64,000 nt of DNA from Thermocrinis minervae (lineage in GTDB: Bacteria; Aquificota; Aquificia; Aquificales; Aquificaceae): NCBI RefSeq assembly GCF_900142435.1, contig NZ_LT670846.1, forward strand, positions 772,750 through 836,749, written 5' to 3'. Below, one piece after another: positions 19,086 through 29,601 of the stretch (the stretch's first letter is position 1; every line of letters begins with the position of its first letter). A model generated the notes under the pieces. That model searched no databases, was not told the origin of the DNA, and saw nothing but the letters and a program-made list of their open reading frames with translations. Made by a program: the position numbers and the translations under genes.

Positions 19086-19610
19086 ATGAGGAAGTACGCT
19101 GTGTTTCCTGTGATCTTGTTGCTTTTGGCGTTCAGCTTTAGCAGTGGGTTTTTATTTGACCATCTAGGCAAGAAGGAAGCAGTGGTACATCATGTAACGG
19201 ATGGGGATACCATAGTGGTGATAATAGATGGAAAGAAGGAGAGGGTGAGGTTGATAGGGATAGATGCTCCAGAGAGTAGCATAAACCCAAGGATCGAAAA
19301 GCAGAGGTCTTTAGGAGATGTTCAGACAATTCTCAAGATGGGACAAGAGGCTAAGGAGTATGTGCAATCCTTAGTAAAGCCGGGGGACAAGGTGTACCTA
19401 GAGTTTGATGTCCAGCAGAGGGATAAGTATGGAAGATTGCTGGCGTATGTGTATTTAAAAGACGGAAGGATGCTAAATAAAGAGATAATATGCAACGGCT
19501 ATGCCATGCCCTTAACCATACCACCCAACGTAAAGTATGCAGATGAGTTTAGAAGGTGCTACATACAGGCAAGAGAAAAAGGCTTAGGCCTCTGGAAGGA
19601 AACCAAGTAA
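19086..19610 (+). CDS. Secreted thermonuclease-like protein (SNase family)
   Basis: About 174 aa. Residues 1-25 (MRKYAVFPVILLLLAFSFSS) are a signal peptide or membrane anchor. The SNase core follows: VTDGDTIVVIIDGKKERVRL with IGIDAPES (metal and catalytic Arg region), then DVQQRDKYGRLLAYVYLKDG and EKGLGLW. The ATG is preferred over an in-frame GTG nine nt upstream, because AAAGGAG (19071-19077) is 8 nt from the ATG but overlaps the GTG. The protein probably degrades extracellular or periplasmic DNA or RNA with Ca2+. It is immediately downstream of, and codirectional with, the CRISPR array, with no terminator between. TATACT (19058-19063) may give it its own promoter. Confidence 0.85.
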   Translation: MRKYAVFPVILLLLAFSFSSGFLFDHLGKKEAVVHHVTDGDTIVVIIDGKKERVRLIGIDAPESSINPRIEKQRSLGDVQTILKMGQEAKEYVQSLVKPGDKVYLEFDVQQRDKYGRLLAYVYLKDGRMLNKEIICNGYAMPLTIPPNVKYADEFRRCYIQAREKGLGLWKETK

Positions 19611-19669
19611 TGAAATATGGAGAAAAATTGAAAATAAAGCGGTTTCTAAAAACCCTTAGGTAAAGGCAT

Positions 19670-19675
19670 TAAAAT
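19670..19675 (+). promoter_or_regulatory. -10 element of alr, 6 nt before the start codon
   Basis: TAAAAT ends 6 nt before the alr ATG, and no Shine-Dalgarno sequence is present. A start site 6-7 nt downstream of the hexamer would fall on the ATG itself, giving a leaderless mRNA. Confidence 0.55.
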
Positions 19676-19681
19676 AGAACT

Positions 19682-20725
19682 ATGTCCAGAGCCGTCCTTG
19701 AGATATCCAAGGAAGCCATCAGACATAACGCAAGAGCTCTTTCTTCCTACTCAGGTAAAAAGGTAATAGCTGTTATAAAGGCAAACGGATACGGTGTAGG
19801 TGCTGTCCAAATGGCCAGTATTCTGGAGGATATGCCAGAAGTAGAAGGGTATGCTGTTGCTTGCGTGGAGGAGGGTATAGAGCTAAGGAAGGAAGGTTTT
19901 AGAAAAAAAATTTTAGTACTTGGTGGTGTCCTCAAAGGAGAAGAAAAGGCTTTTTTAGAGTACGAGCTTACACCGGTGATTTCACATGCAGAACACCTTA
20001 AGGCTATAGAGAGTGTTCCCATCAAGTTTCAATTAAAGTACGACACAGGTATGGGAAGGCTTGGCTTCTTCAAAGACATAGTCCATGACCCACGGGTGGA
20101 GGGTATTTTGACACACCTTTCTAGTCCACTAGACAAGGACTTTTCTCTTGCACAAATAGTATGCTTTGAGAGAATAATAAAACACTACCCTAAGCTTCCC
20201 TATGTACACCTGGAGAGCTCTGCAGGAGTTGTGTACAAAGTACCTTGGACTACCCACATAAGGATTGGCCTTGCCCTTCATGGAGAGAAACCCTTTCCAG
20301 GATATCCCATAGAGCTAAAAAGAGCACTCACCCTAAAGGCAAGGATACTATCAGTAAAGGAGCTTCCAAAAGGCTTTCCCGTATCTTACTCCAGAACTTA
20401 CATAACAGATAAGCCCAAGAAGGTAGGGGTTGTCGCCTTTGGATACGCCGATGGCCTTCACAAGGTACTTTCCAACATTGCCCACCTATACTACAAGGGA
20501 AAGCCTGTAAAAATCTTGGGTAACATAACTATGGACATGACTATGGTAGATTTAGACGGTACTGATGCTAAAGTAGGCGACTGGGTTCACATAGTGTGTG
20601 AGCAGCAGAGTTTTACAGATCTTGCCAGGCTCGCCGGAACTATTCCCTACGAACTTATGTGTAACCTGTCAAACCGAATAAGGAGGGTACTACTAGATGA
20701 AGAAAGGATACTTAATCAGCTTTGA
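19682..20725 (+). CDS. alr: Alanine racemase
   Basis: A PLP enzyme that converts L- to D-alanine for peptidoglycan. It is 347 aa, near the family length. The PLP lysine is K33 in AVIKANGYGVGA (the common form is VVKADAYGHG). The second catalytic Tyr region is FPVSYSRTYI. Further family marks are KYDTGMGRLGF and LGNITMDMTMVD. It is first in a two-gene unit with tmk, which starts 29 bp inside its 3' end. The chosen ATG gives the normal N-terminus. Confidence 0.95.
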   Translation: MSRAVLEISKEAIRHNARALSSYSGKKVIAVIKANGYGVGAVQMASILEDMPEVEGYAVACVEEGIELRKEGFRKKILVLGGVLKGEEKAFLEYELTPVISHAEHLKAIESVPIKFQLKYDTGMGRLGFFKDIVHDPRVEGILTHLSSPLDKDFSLAQIVCFERIIKHYPKLPYVHLESSAGVVYKVPWTTHIRIGLALHGEKPFPGYPIELKRALTLKARILSVKELPKGFPVSYSRTYITDKPKKVGVVAFGYADGLHKVLSNIAHLYYKGKPVKILGNITMDMTMVDLDGTDAKVGDWVHIVCEQQSFTDLARLAGTIPYELMCNLSNRIRRVLLDEERILNQL

Positions 20726-21308
20726 AGGCATAGACGGTTCAGGGAAAACCACTCTATCTAGAATGCTTTATGAACATCTTCTTAAAGAAGGCCACAAAGT
20801 CAGCCTCTATAGGGATCCAGGAAGTACAGAACTTGCTGAAAACATAAGGAAGCTAATCCTTGAAAACGATATGGATCCTACTACAGAGCTTCTGCTTTTT
20901 GAAGCAGCAAGGAGCAGCCTGGTGTGGGAGAAAATCCTTCCAGACTTAAGAGAAGGAAAAATAATTCTTCTGGACAGGTTCATAGACTCTACAGTGGTTT
21001 ATCAAGGTTTCGGAAAGGAGATAAACCTGGGTACCGTCAACATACTCAACCACATCTCCACCAGGAGCATAAAGCCGGACCTCACAATCATAATAAACAT
21101 TCCCCTTGAGAAGGCAGTAGAACGCCTAAAAACTTCCAAAAGTCGTTTTGAACAGGATCTGGAGTACCTAAGAAAAGTCAGGGATGCTTACTTTCTCCTG
21201 CCAGACATGTACAAAGAAAGAAGGTACGCTTTCGTAGATGGCAGTAGAGAACTCCAGGAGGTGTTTGAGGAGGTTAAAAACCTAGTGCTCAGTTTAATAA
21301 ACGATTAA
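20697..21308 (+). CDS. tmk: Thymidylate kinase
   Basis: Phosphorylates dTMP to dTDP. It is 203 aa with the P-loop FEGIDGSGKTT at about 8-18, the DR motif in IILLDRFIDSTVVYQG, and a short lid. It overlaps the alr 3' end by 29 bp in another frame, so translation is probably coupled. It converges on the TerC gene with a 4-bp overlap of stop codons. Confidence 0.95.
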   Translation: MKKGYLISFEGIDGSGKTTLSRMLYEHLLKEGHKVSLYRDPGSTELAENIRKLILENDMDPTTELLLFEAARSSLVWEKILPDLREGKIILLDRFIDSTVVYQGFGKEINLGTVNILNHISTRSIKPDLTIIINIPLEKAVERLKTSKSRFEQDLEYLRKVRDAYFLLPDMYKERRYAFVDGSRELQEVFEEVKNLVLSLIND

Positions 21309-22231
21309 CCATTGCCCTTTTTAGAAACAATAGAGGCGATCATAGATATGGCCAAGACACTTATGATGAGCAGTAAAGATACATAAGGCGGTATGTGGTA
21401 GAAGTTAGACACTAGCATCTTAAAACCTATGAAGGCTAAAACAAAGGCAAGCCCATAGTGGATGTAGTGAAAGAGGGGGAGTATGGTAGAAGCTGCAAAG
21501 TAAAGAGCTCTAAGACCTAAGATGGCAAAGATGTTGGAAGTGTAAACTACAAAAGGGTCTCTTGACACAGCTATGACAGCAGGTACTGAGTCTATGGCGA
21601 ACATTATGTCCGAGGACTCTACAAACATCAAAGCCAAAAAGAGAGGTGTGGCGTACACCTTTCTGCCCTCCCTTATGAAGAAGCTACCAGACTCTACGCT
21701 TGGCTTCATTGGGAATAGATTGCTTGCTATCCTATAGGCCAAAGTGTTTTCTGGATGAAACTCTTTGTCTTCCATGGTGAGGATCTTTACTGCAGAAGCT
21801 ATAAGGATAAGACCGAAGGCGTAAACTATCCAGTTTATCTTCTCCACAAGCCACAGACCTGTAAAGATGAAAATAAAACGGGTCACTATAGCACCAAGCA
21901 CGCCCCAGAAGAGGACCTTATGCCTGTATTCTTCAGGTATCTTAAAGTAAGAGAAGATGAGGATGAAGACGAAGATGTTGTCCAAGCTTAGGGATTTTTC
22001 AAGAAGGTAAGCGGTAAAGTACTCTACAGTTCTGTCAAGACCTTTTGTGTAGTACACATAACCTCCAAAGGCAACACCAAGGGTGAACCAAAAGAGGGAG
22101 AAGAGTAAGGACTCCTTTATGGATATCTTGTGAGGAGTTCTGTGGAAGACAAAAAGGTCCAAAAAGAGGGCAATAAAGACTACGGCTCCAAAGACTAACC
22201 AGTTTATTTCCATTTCAGCTGGCCAGTTCAT
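21305..22231 (-). CDS. TerC/Alx family integral membrane protein
   Basis: A 308-aa protein with about eight or nine transmembrane helices and the family signatures FTAYLLEKSLSLDNIFVFILIF and FVESSDIMFAIDSVPAVIAV, whose acidic residues are thought to bind metal in transport. Known relatives export Mn2+ (Alx) or are linked to tellurite resistance, often acting in metalation of exported proteins. The start overlaps the PGI/PMI gene by 17 bp, so it is third in a leftward unit. The specific metal cannot be inferred. Confidence 0.9.
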   Translation of the reverse strand: MNWPAEMEINWLVFGAVVFIALFLDLFVFHRTPHKISIKESLLFSLFWFTLGVAFGGYVYYTKGLDRTVEYFTAYLLEKSLSLDNIFVFILIFSYFKIPEEYRHKVLFWGVLGAIVTRFIFIFTGLWLVEKINWIVYAFGLILIASAVKILTMEDKEFHPENTLAYRIASNLFPMKPSVESGSFFIREGRKVYATPLFLALMFVESSDIMFAIDSVPAVIAVSRDPFVVYTSNIFAILGLRALYFAASTILPLFHYIHYGLAFVLAFIGFKMLVSNFYHIPPYVSLLLIISVLAISMIASIVSKKGNG

Positions 22232-23162
22232 GCTTTATTCTTTCTATTACCCTAACAGGAATAGGGTCGTAGCCATAAGTTTGAGCTAGCAAGCAGCTTG
22301 TGTAATCCCCGAGATAAAGCAGGTACATGAGTCTCTTAAGGAGTGTGTTCCCTTCACCCTTCAGTATTATGGGAGCTATTCCCAGCTCCTTGAGTATGTT
22401 CTGAGTTATGTCAACCCTTTTCTTTATCCTTTCATGATCCTCTTCATCGTGCATGATCAAAAAGACTAAACAGTTTCTGGTTTTTGGGTTGTCAAGACCT
22501 ACTACCTCGTTATGGTGCATCTCGGGAAGGGTTACATAATAGCAGAGGCTTTTGGAGTTTTCGTTTATCTGAGTTTTCCACCTGAAGGCTACAGGTTCTG
22601 TTAGGGGTGTAGCGTAGATTATCGGAACATAACCGTAAAGCCTTTTAGCTATGTAATCTGCTTCCTTCTTTATATTCTCTTTGCTGTCCTCAAGATGCTC
22701 TGAAACGTCCTTCATACTGATACCAAATAGGGAAAGCAAAGATGAGAGCATGTACCCAAAAGCATACCTAGGGGGAAAACCTTCTGGTAGGGAAATGTGG
22801 AGTACTCCGTGCATTAGAGCAAGTTCTTTTAGCTTTCCGCCCGAGCTTATAGCCACAAGCCTGCATCTCCTCTCTAGTGCTTGCTCAAAAACGCTTATTG
22901 TCTCCTCCGTGTTACCGCTGTAACTTGTACATACTACAAGCCAGTCCTCTCCTACGAACCTGGGAAGGTCGTATCCCCTTAAAGACAGCATAGGAAGGTT
23001 TAGGTCCCTCTCAAGGAGCAGCTTAACAAAATCCCCTACTATACCAGAACCACCCATACCAGAGAAGATTACACCCTTAATCTTCTCAAGGCTTATCCTG
23101 TGAGGGAGGTCCACCAAAAACTGTTTTGGAAATTCTTCTAACAGACTCAGGGCTTCTGTCAT
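22215..23162 (-). CDS. Bifunctional phosphoglucose/phosphomannose isomerase
   Basis: A 315-aa SIS-domain sugar isomerase, linking fructose-6-P to glucose-6-P and mannose-6-P. The first SIS fold carries IFSGMGGSGIVGDFVK and the phosphate-binding CTSYSGNTEETIS. The C-terminal half has EMHHNEVVGLD, with the conserved His and Glu of the archaeal/Aquificales-type bifunctional enzyme. It is much shorter than classical Pgi. It overlaps the upstream unknown gene by 4 bp (ATGA) and terC by 17 bp. It can feed the phosphohexomutase and GalU steps for envelope sugars. Confidence 0.88.
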   Translation of the reverse strand: MTEALSLLEEFPKQFLVDLPHRISLEKIKGVIFSGMGGSGIVGDFVKLLLERDLNLPMLSLRGYDLPRFVGEDWLVVCTSYSGNTEETISVFEQALERRCRLVAISSGGKLKELALMHGVLHISLPEGFPPRYAFGYMLSSLLSLFGISMKDVSEHLEDSKENIKKEADYIAKRLYGYVPIIYATPLTEPVAFRWKTQINENSKSLCYYVTLPEMHHNEVVGLDNPKTRNCLVFLIMHDEEDHERIKKRVDITQNILKELGIAPIILKGEGNTLLKRLMYLLYLGDYTSCLLAQTYGYDPIPVRVIERIKHELAS

Positions 23163-23857
23163 AGATCAAACTTTACCATAACCCTTTCCTTCCCTGGGGG
23201 TGGTGCCTCATGTCTTAGCAGGTTTAAAGAGAAGTTAAGATTATCGTAAAGGGTTATAGAATAGTTGTCCCAGAATACACACGTACCTGCAAGACAGAAG
23301 TAACCACCGGAGGTAGGTGCTATCTGCTCTGCTATCAGCAGTGTGTAGTAACCCATGTTAGATTTTGCTGTATCCTCAGCCCTTACAACTATCTTTATAT
23401 CAGGCATGAGGGGTTTTATGGAGCAGGTACATGCAAGCATTACCTTTTCCACTCCCTTGTTGTACCTTCTTACCTTGCTGCTTACTACAAAGTAAGGGTC
23501 TGAGTTATGGTTATTTACCTCATCAGTGACTTCATCAGGGTTTAGTTCCATACCAAACCTTCTGGCTAGGGTGTTACAAGTGTCGGCTATCCTGTCCTCG
23601 TTCTTGTAGTATCCTAGAAGTATGACCTTCTTTCCAAGCTCCCACACCCATTTTTCTACATCTTGGGCTTCCTTTTCCGTGAAGGGTATCTCTGGGTAGT
23701 TAAAGACTATTGTGTCGTATTCCTTTAGGCTTTCCCACTTGTCTACCTCATCTATCTGTATGCCTGCCTTTGTAGCTTCCTTCTGAAGTATGGAAAAATA
23801 GTAGTAGTCTGTAATGGTAAACTCTTGATGCGTTATACTCCAAGCCACCCTAGCCAT
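23159..23857 (-). CDS. Unrecognised 232-aa protein, possible GATase-like (DUF4350-type) fold
   Basis: The family was not recognised with confidence. The N-terminal half shows alternating strands and helices: YDTIVFNYPEIPFTEKEAQD, VEKWVWELGKKVILLGYYKN, then ARRFGMELNPDEV. This pattern (acidic turn, glycine-rich strand end, late RRFGMEL) resembles glutamine-amidotransferase-like/DUF4350 domains. The C-terminal half has CTCS and CLAGTC cysteine pairs. No signal peptide or membrane helix is seen. It is first in a leftward unit with PGI/PMI and TerC (ATGA overlap with the former), and divergent from rimP across 39 bp. No function is proposed. Confidence 0.7.
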   Translation of the reverse strand: MARVAWSITHQEFTITDYYYFSILQKEATKAGIQIDEVDKWESLKEYDTIVFNYPEIPFTEKEAQDVEKWVWELGKKVILLGYYKNEDRIADTCNTLARRFGMELNPDEVTDEVNNHNSDPYFVVSSKVRRYNKGVEKVMLACTCSIKPLMPDIKIVVRAEDTAKSNMGYYTLLIAEQIAPTSGGYFCLAGTCVFWDNYSITLYDNLNFSLNLLRHEAPPPGKERVMVKFDL

Positions 23858-23884
23858 GGTTTTAATTATATCATTCTTCTAAGC

Positions 23885-23890
23885 TATAAT
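23885..23890 (+). promoter_or_regulatory. -10 element of rimP-nusA, 6 nt before the start codon
   Basis: A perfect TATAAT ends 6 nt before the rimP ATG (23897). No Shine-Dalgarno sequence is present. It supports both the chosen start and a leaderless transcript. Confidence 0.65.
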
Positions 23891-23896
23891 TTTCTT

Positions 23897-24355
23897 ATGC
23901 GCATAGATGAAAAAGCGGTAGAAGAAAGAGTAAAAGAGTTGGTAAAACCCATAGTGGAAAGGATGGGGTATAGACTCTTTGACGTCGAATTCAGACCCGA
24001 GAAGGGGTGGGTACTCAGGATCATAGTGGACAAGGAGGGGGGTATTACGGTAGGTGAATGTGAGGAGATAAGTAAAAGGGTGTCAGCTTTGTTGGATGTG
24101 GAAGATCTGATTCCTTTTTCTTACTTTCTTGAAGTTTCTTCACCTGGCCTAACAAGGGAGCTTAAAAAGCCAGAACACTTTGAGTTCTTTACAGGTAGAA
24201 AGGTGAGGATTATCTTGAGGGAGCCTGTACAGGGGAAGAGGGAGTTAGTGGGCGTTATAAAGGGTGTAGAAGAGGGGATAGTTAAAGTGGAGGTGGAGGG
24301 TCAGGTGGTCCATATACCCTTCTCTGTGATAGCAAGAGCTAACCTGGAGATGTGA
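23897..24355 (+). CDS. rimP: Ribosome maturation factor RimP
   Basis: Helps assemble the 30S subunit. It is 152 aa from the chosen ATG (MRIDEKAVEERVKELVKPIV), the family's normal N-terminus. The frame remains open 24 codons further up, but those overlap the divergent gene's start and the promoter. Motifs are GYRLFDVEFRPEKGWVLRI, ISKRVSALLD and FLEVSSPGLTRELKKPEHF. It overlaps or abuts nusA, in the conserved rimP-nusA order; infB does not follow here. Confidence 0.93.
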   Translation: MRIDEKAVEERVKELVKPIVERMGYRLFDVEFRPEKGWVLRIIVDKEGGITVGECEEISKRVSALLDVEDLIPFSYFLEVSSPGLTRELKKPEHFEFFTGRKVRIILREPVQGKRELVGVIKGVEEGIVKVEVEGQVVHIPFSVIARANLEM

Positions 24356-24357
24356 AC

Positions 24358-25332
24358 ATGGTGAAAAATCTAAGAAAGCTCATAGAACAGGTGGCCAAGG
24401 AAAAGAACTTGCCTGTATGGACGGTGGAGCGTGCCCTCAAGGATGCCATAGCCGTAGCCATAAAGAAGGACAGGAAGATAAGAGATTACTTAGACGTGGA
24501 GTTGGAGGACGAGGGAATAAAGGTTTTCTTGGTTAGGAAGGAAGGAAAGGAACCTCTGGATATATCACCTGAGGACTTGAACAGGTTGGCAGCTTACGCA
24601 GCTAAGGAGGAGTTCCTGAAGGAGCTAGAGAAAGCCGAAGAAGAGAGGGGTTACCTCGAGTTTGTAGAGCTTGAAGGCCAAATAGTGTTCGGAGTCGTCA
24701 GGAAGATATTTGAAAACTCGGACATACTCGTGGATCTCGGAAAGGTAACGGCCATACTCCCAAAGAGGGAACAGATTCCAAAGGAGAGTTACAAAGTGGG
24801 AGACAGGATAAAGGCTCTCCTTCTGGAGGTGAGAAAGCAAAAAGGTCGCTACCAGCTCATACTTTCAAGAACACATCCTAAGTTTCTCTTAAGGCTTCTT
24901 GAGTTAGAGGTGCCGGAGATAAAGACGGGAGAGATAGAGGTAAAGGCCATAGCAAGGGAACCCGGAGAAAGAGCAAAGGTGCTTGTAAGCTCCAAGGATA
25001 CAAAGATAGATCCTGTAGGTGTAGTTGTTGGCCTGAGAGGTTCTCGTATAGCTCCTGTATCAAAGGAGCTTGCAGGTGAGAAGATAGAGGTCATAAGGTG
25101 GACTGAGGATATAGAGGAGCTTATAAAGAGAAGCCTATCCCCGGCACCTGTTACAAAAGTAAGGCTCATACCTGAAGAAAAGAGGGCGGAGGTGGCAGTT
25201 CCAAAGGAAAAGCTTTCCGTAGCCATAGGCAAACACGGTTCTAACGTTAAGTTGGCCAACAAGATTACAGGTTGGTATTTGGATGTCATGTCAGAAGAAG
25301 ACTTCGAAAAACTTCAGTCGCTAAGACGCTAA
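24358..25332 (+). CDS. nusA: Transcription termination/antitermination factor NusA
   Basis: An RNA-polymerase-binding elongation factor. It is 324 aa from the ATG that has GGAG (24346-24349) 8 nt upstream; an in-frame GTG two codons earlier is less well placed. An N-terminal polymerase-binding domain is followed by S1 (ILVDLGKVTAILPKRE), KH1 (VDPVG-type segment IDPVGVVVGLRGSRI) and KH2 (VAIGKHGSNVKLANKIT). There is no acidic C-terminal repeat, as in most non-enteric bacteria. It is cotranscribed with rimP; the rRNA methyltransferase gene follows one base after the stop. Confidence 0.95.
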   Translation: MVKNLRKLIEQVAKEKNLPVWTVERALKDAIAVAIKKDRKIRDYLDVELEDEGIKVFLVRKEGKEPLDISPEDLNRLAAYAAKEEFLKELEKAEEERGYLEFVELEGQIVFGVVRKIFENSDILVDLGKVTAILPKREQIPKESYKVGDRIKALLLEVRKQKGRYQLILSRTHPKFLLRLLELEVPEIKTGEIEVKAIAREPGERAKVLVSSKDTKIDPVGVVVGLRGSRIAPVSKELAGEKIEVIRWTEDIEELIKRSLSPAPVTKVRLIPEEKRAEVAVPKEKLSVAIGKHGSNVKLANKITGWYLDVMSEEDFEKLQSLRR

Positions 25333-25333
25333 G

Positions 25334-26599
25334 ATGGAAGAGTTAACGCTTGATATAGAAAAGCTTGTACATGGTGGCTATGGACTTGCCACTTACGGCG
25401 GCAAAAAGGTTTTTGTAAGGTATGCCCTACCCGGCGAGAGGGTAAAGGCTCAGGTAATAAAGGAGAAAAAGGACTACATAGAGGCCCAAGCAGTAGACAT
25501 TATACTGCCTTCTGCTTATAGGGTTGACCCACCATGTCCTTATTATGGCTTCTGTGGTGGATGCCAGCTTCAGCACCTAGAGTATGGACAGCAGCTTGAA
25601 CAAAAGAAGCTGATCCTGCTTGAAGACCTATACAGGATAGGCGGTATAAGGGAAGAGCTTCAGGTGAAAACGGTAGCTTCTGCTAGCTACCACTACAGGA
25701 TAAGGGTACAGTTCAAAGTGAAGGATGGAAGGCTCGGATTCTTTAAACCTCAAAGTAACGAGCTTATAGAGATCTCTGAGTGCATGCTTTGTCATTCGGA
25801 GATAAACGCGCTCGTTCCATCTTTAAAAGAGGTCCTAAAGAAGGCAAAGGATGTTCAAGAAATTCATGTACTCTACTCTCCTACAGAGGACGAGTTTTTG
25901 GTAAAGCTTGTAGGGCCTATGGCTCAAGATAAAGACACACTAAGAAAGCTTATGGAAGGAACGTTACCAAAGCGCGTTGTAGGCTTGGGAGACTTTCATA
26001 TACTTAGCGGCAAGCTTATAAAGAGATCTCATGTGGGCAGGGAGTTTACCTTCATAAAAGTTGGAAACTACACTTACAGGGTGAGCAATGAGTCCTTCTT
26101 CCAGGTTAACCATACCACTTGGGAAAAGCTTATAGAGGAAGCTATTGAAGGTGCTTACGGAAGGGCTCTTGAACTTTACTCTGGAGTAGGCTTTTTCAGT
26201 CTCCCCCTCTCTGAAAAGGTGGAATTTTTAACAGCTGGAGAGATGAATCCCACATCAGTAAAGGACGCTCAGTACAGTGCGAGGCTTATAGGGAGAAGCA
26301 ACATAACCTTTGTTCACTCCCCTTCTAAGGAGATACTAAAAGATCATGCTGGAGAGCTTGTGGACTTTGTGCTAGTAGATCCACCACGCACCGGCTTGAC
26401 GGGAGAAGAACTAAAACTCCTGCTTCAGATGAAACCTACCCGTATAAACTATGTCTCTTGCAACACTTCCACCCTTGCTAGGGATCTCTCCATCCTTGTA
26501 AAGGGTGGCTACAGCATAAGGGGTATTACCCTTGTGGACAACTTTCCCCAGACCTACCACATAGAAAGCGTGGTGAGGCTAGAGTTTAAAGGGACATAA
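25334..26599 (+). CDS. rRNA (uracil-5-)-methyltransferase, RlmD/TrmA family
   Basis: A 421-aa SAM-dependent m5U methyltransferase. An N-terminal TRAM domain (LDIEKLVHGGYGLATYGGKK) is followed by iron-sulfur cysteines in CPYYGFCGGCQLQHLEYGQQ plus a later C in ECMLC. The Rossmann domain has ALELYSGVGFFSLPL (motif I), LVDPPRTGL, and the catalytic-cysteine segment YVSCNTSTLARDL. The Fe-S set favours an RlmD/RlmCD-type rRNA enzyme over TrmA, but the exact uracil cannot be inferred. It is the third gene in the rimP-nusA unit and overlaps the converging frr by 14 bp. Confidence 0.88.
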   Translation: MEELTLDIEKLVHGGYGLATYGGKKVFVRYALPGERVKAQVIKEKKDYIEAQAVDIILPSAYRVDPPCPYYGFCGGCQLQHLEYGQQLEQKKLILLEDLYRIGGIREELQVKTVASASYHYRIRVQFKVKDGRLGFFKPQSNELIEISECMLCHSEINALVPSLKEVLKKAKDVQEIHVLYSPTEDEFLVKLVGPMAQDKDTLRKLMEGTLPKRVVGLGDFHILSGKLIKRSHVGREFTFIKVGNYTYRVSNESFFQVNHTTWEKLIEEAIEGAYGRALELYSGVGFFSLPLSEKVEFLTAGEMNPTSVKDAQYSARLIGRSNITFVHSPSKEILKDHAGELVDFVLVDPPRTGLTGEELKLLLQMKPTRINYVSCNTSTLARDLSILVKGGYSIRGITLVDNFPQTYHIESVVRLEFKGT

Positions 26600-27140
26600 T
26601 ATCTTGCTCCTTTGCCTCCATAAGTTTGTTTATCTCTTCTATGTACTTGTCTGTGAGCTTCTGGAGTCTATCCAAGGACCTTTTTATATCATCTTCGGAT
26701 ATACCCTCTAACTCTTCTATCATCTCCTTGGCGGATCTTCTTATGTTGCGGACTGCCACTCTTGCCTCTTCCGTCATCTTATGGAGCATACGCACTAGAT
26801 CCTTTCTCCTCTCTTCAGTGAGAGGGGGGAGTATAACCCTTATCGTGTTGCCTTGTCTTTGAGGTGTCAGGTTTAAGTTTTCCATTATGGCTTTTTCTAC
26901 GGCGGGTACTGCGTTGGAATCCCACAGCTGTATGAGTATTTGGTTAGCTTCAGGCACCGATATGGTCCCTAGCTGCTTTAAAGGGACTTTGGTTCCATAG
27001 TACTCCACCTTTAGATCCTCAACAAGTGAAGTGCTTGCTCTTCCAGTCCTAAGACCTGCTATCTCGTTCTTGTAATGGTTTAGGGCCTTCTTCATATCCT
27101 CTTCGGCGCTCTTTAGTATATCCTCCACCATCTGCAGCAT
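26586..27140 (-). CDS. frr: Ribosome recycling factor
   Basis: Splits post-termination ribosomes together with EF-G. It is 184 aa, the standard length, with the hallmark helices LRTGRASTSLVEDLKVEYYG and LTEERRKDLVRMLHKMTEEA. It is last in the classical order rpsB-tsf-pyrH-frr, 3 nt after pyrH. Confidence 0.97.
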   Translation of the reverse strand: MLQMVEDILKSAEEDMKKALNHYKNEIAGLRTGRASTSLVEDLKVEYYGTKVPLKQLGTISVPEANQILIQLWDSNAVPAVEKAIMENLNLTPQRQGNTIRVILPPLTEERRKDLVRMLHKMTEEARVAVRNIRRSAKEMIEELEGISEDDIKRSLDRLQKLTDKYIEEINKLMEAKEQDIMSL

Positions 27141-27143
27141 GGC

Positions 27144-28735
<1,592 letters not shown>

Positions 28736-28751
28736 AGTAGCACCTCCTTGA

Positions 28752-29585
28752 TTACTCTTCTTCCTCCGCTCCCTTGTCTATGTACTCGTACTTTTCAGAC
28801 ATCTCAAGAGCTTTTTCGAATAGAGCCTTTTCTTCTTCTTCAACGGTGACAACCCTTCTCCTGGGTACTTTGACCTCTGCAGCTTCCTCACCCAAGCTTT
28901 CTCTTCTCATCTTTCCTTCTATGACGGCATCGGCTATCTTTGATGTCAGGAGCTTTATGGATTTAATAGCATCATCATTACCAGGTATTATGTAGTCTAT
29001 AAGGTCTGGATCACAGTTAGAGTCTGCTACGGCAACTACAGTTATGCCCAACTTTTTGGCCTCTGTTACTGCTATGTGTTCTCTAACAGTGTCCACTACC
29101 CATATTATGTCTGGTACACGCTTCATGTTGATTATTCCACCGTAGAGCTTACGGAGCCTTTCCATCTTCCTGCGTAGGTCCCTTACCTCCTTCTTAGGAA
29201 GCACATCAAACACACCGTCAGCTTCCATTCTCTCAAGAGTCAAGAGCCTAAGTATGCTCTTACGTACTGTTCTAAAGTTGGTAAGGAGTCCACCAACCCA
29301 CCTTTCGTTTACGTAGTGGACGCCTGCCCTTTCGGCCTCTTCCTTTATGACATCCTTGGCTTGCTTCTTGGTACCTACGAAAAGAACCTCTGCACCCTGA
29401 GCCACGCTGTCAGCCACGAAGTGGTAAGCCTGGTCCAGGTAAACTACAGTCTTGTTAAGGTCTATTATGTGAATGCCGTTACGTACCCCATACAGATATG
29501 GGGCCATTTTTGGGTTCCATCTGCTCTTAGAGTGCCCAAAGTGAACACCAGCTTCAAGAAGTTCTCTCATAGAAACTACAGCCAT
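28752..29585 (-). CDS. rpsB: 30S ribosomal protein S2
   Basis: A 277-aa S2 protein with the signatures [19 protein letters not shown] and [20 protein letters not shown]. The C-terminal extension after about 235 is Glu-rich (ending KGAEEEE), longer than in E. coli. Its GGAGGT Shine-Dalgarno sequence lies near 29594-29599 on the reverse strand. It is first in the rpsB-tsf-pyrH-frr operon and has a structured leader of about 85 nt. Confidence 0.97.
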   Translation of the reverse strand: MAVVSMRELLEAGVHFGHSKSRWNPKMAPYLYGVRNGIHIIDLNKTVVYLDQAYHFVADSVAQGAEVLFVGTKKQAKDVIKEEAERAGVHYVNERWVGGLLTNFRTVRKSILRLLTLERMEADGVFDVLPKKEVRDLRRKMERLRKLYGGIINMKRVPDIIWVVDTVREHIAVTEAKKLGITVVAVADSNCDPDLIDYIIPGNDDAIKSIKLLTSKIADAVIEGKMRRESLGEEAAEVKVPRRRVVTVEEEEKALFEKALEMSEKYEYIDKGAEEEE

Positions 29586-29601
29586 AAACTAAACCTCCTG
29601 T

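Noticed and set aside
19641-19655. GGTTTCTAAAAACC downstream of the nuclease as a stray CRISPR repeat
   Set aside because: Only the first eight bases match the repeat; a chance match in AT-rich sequence.
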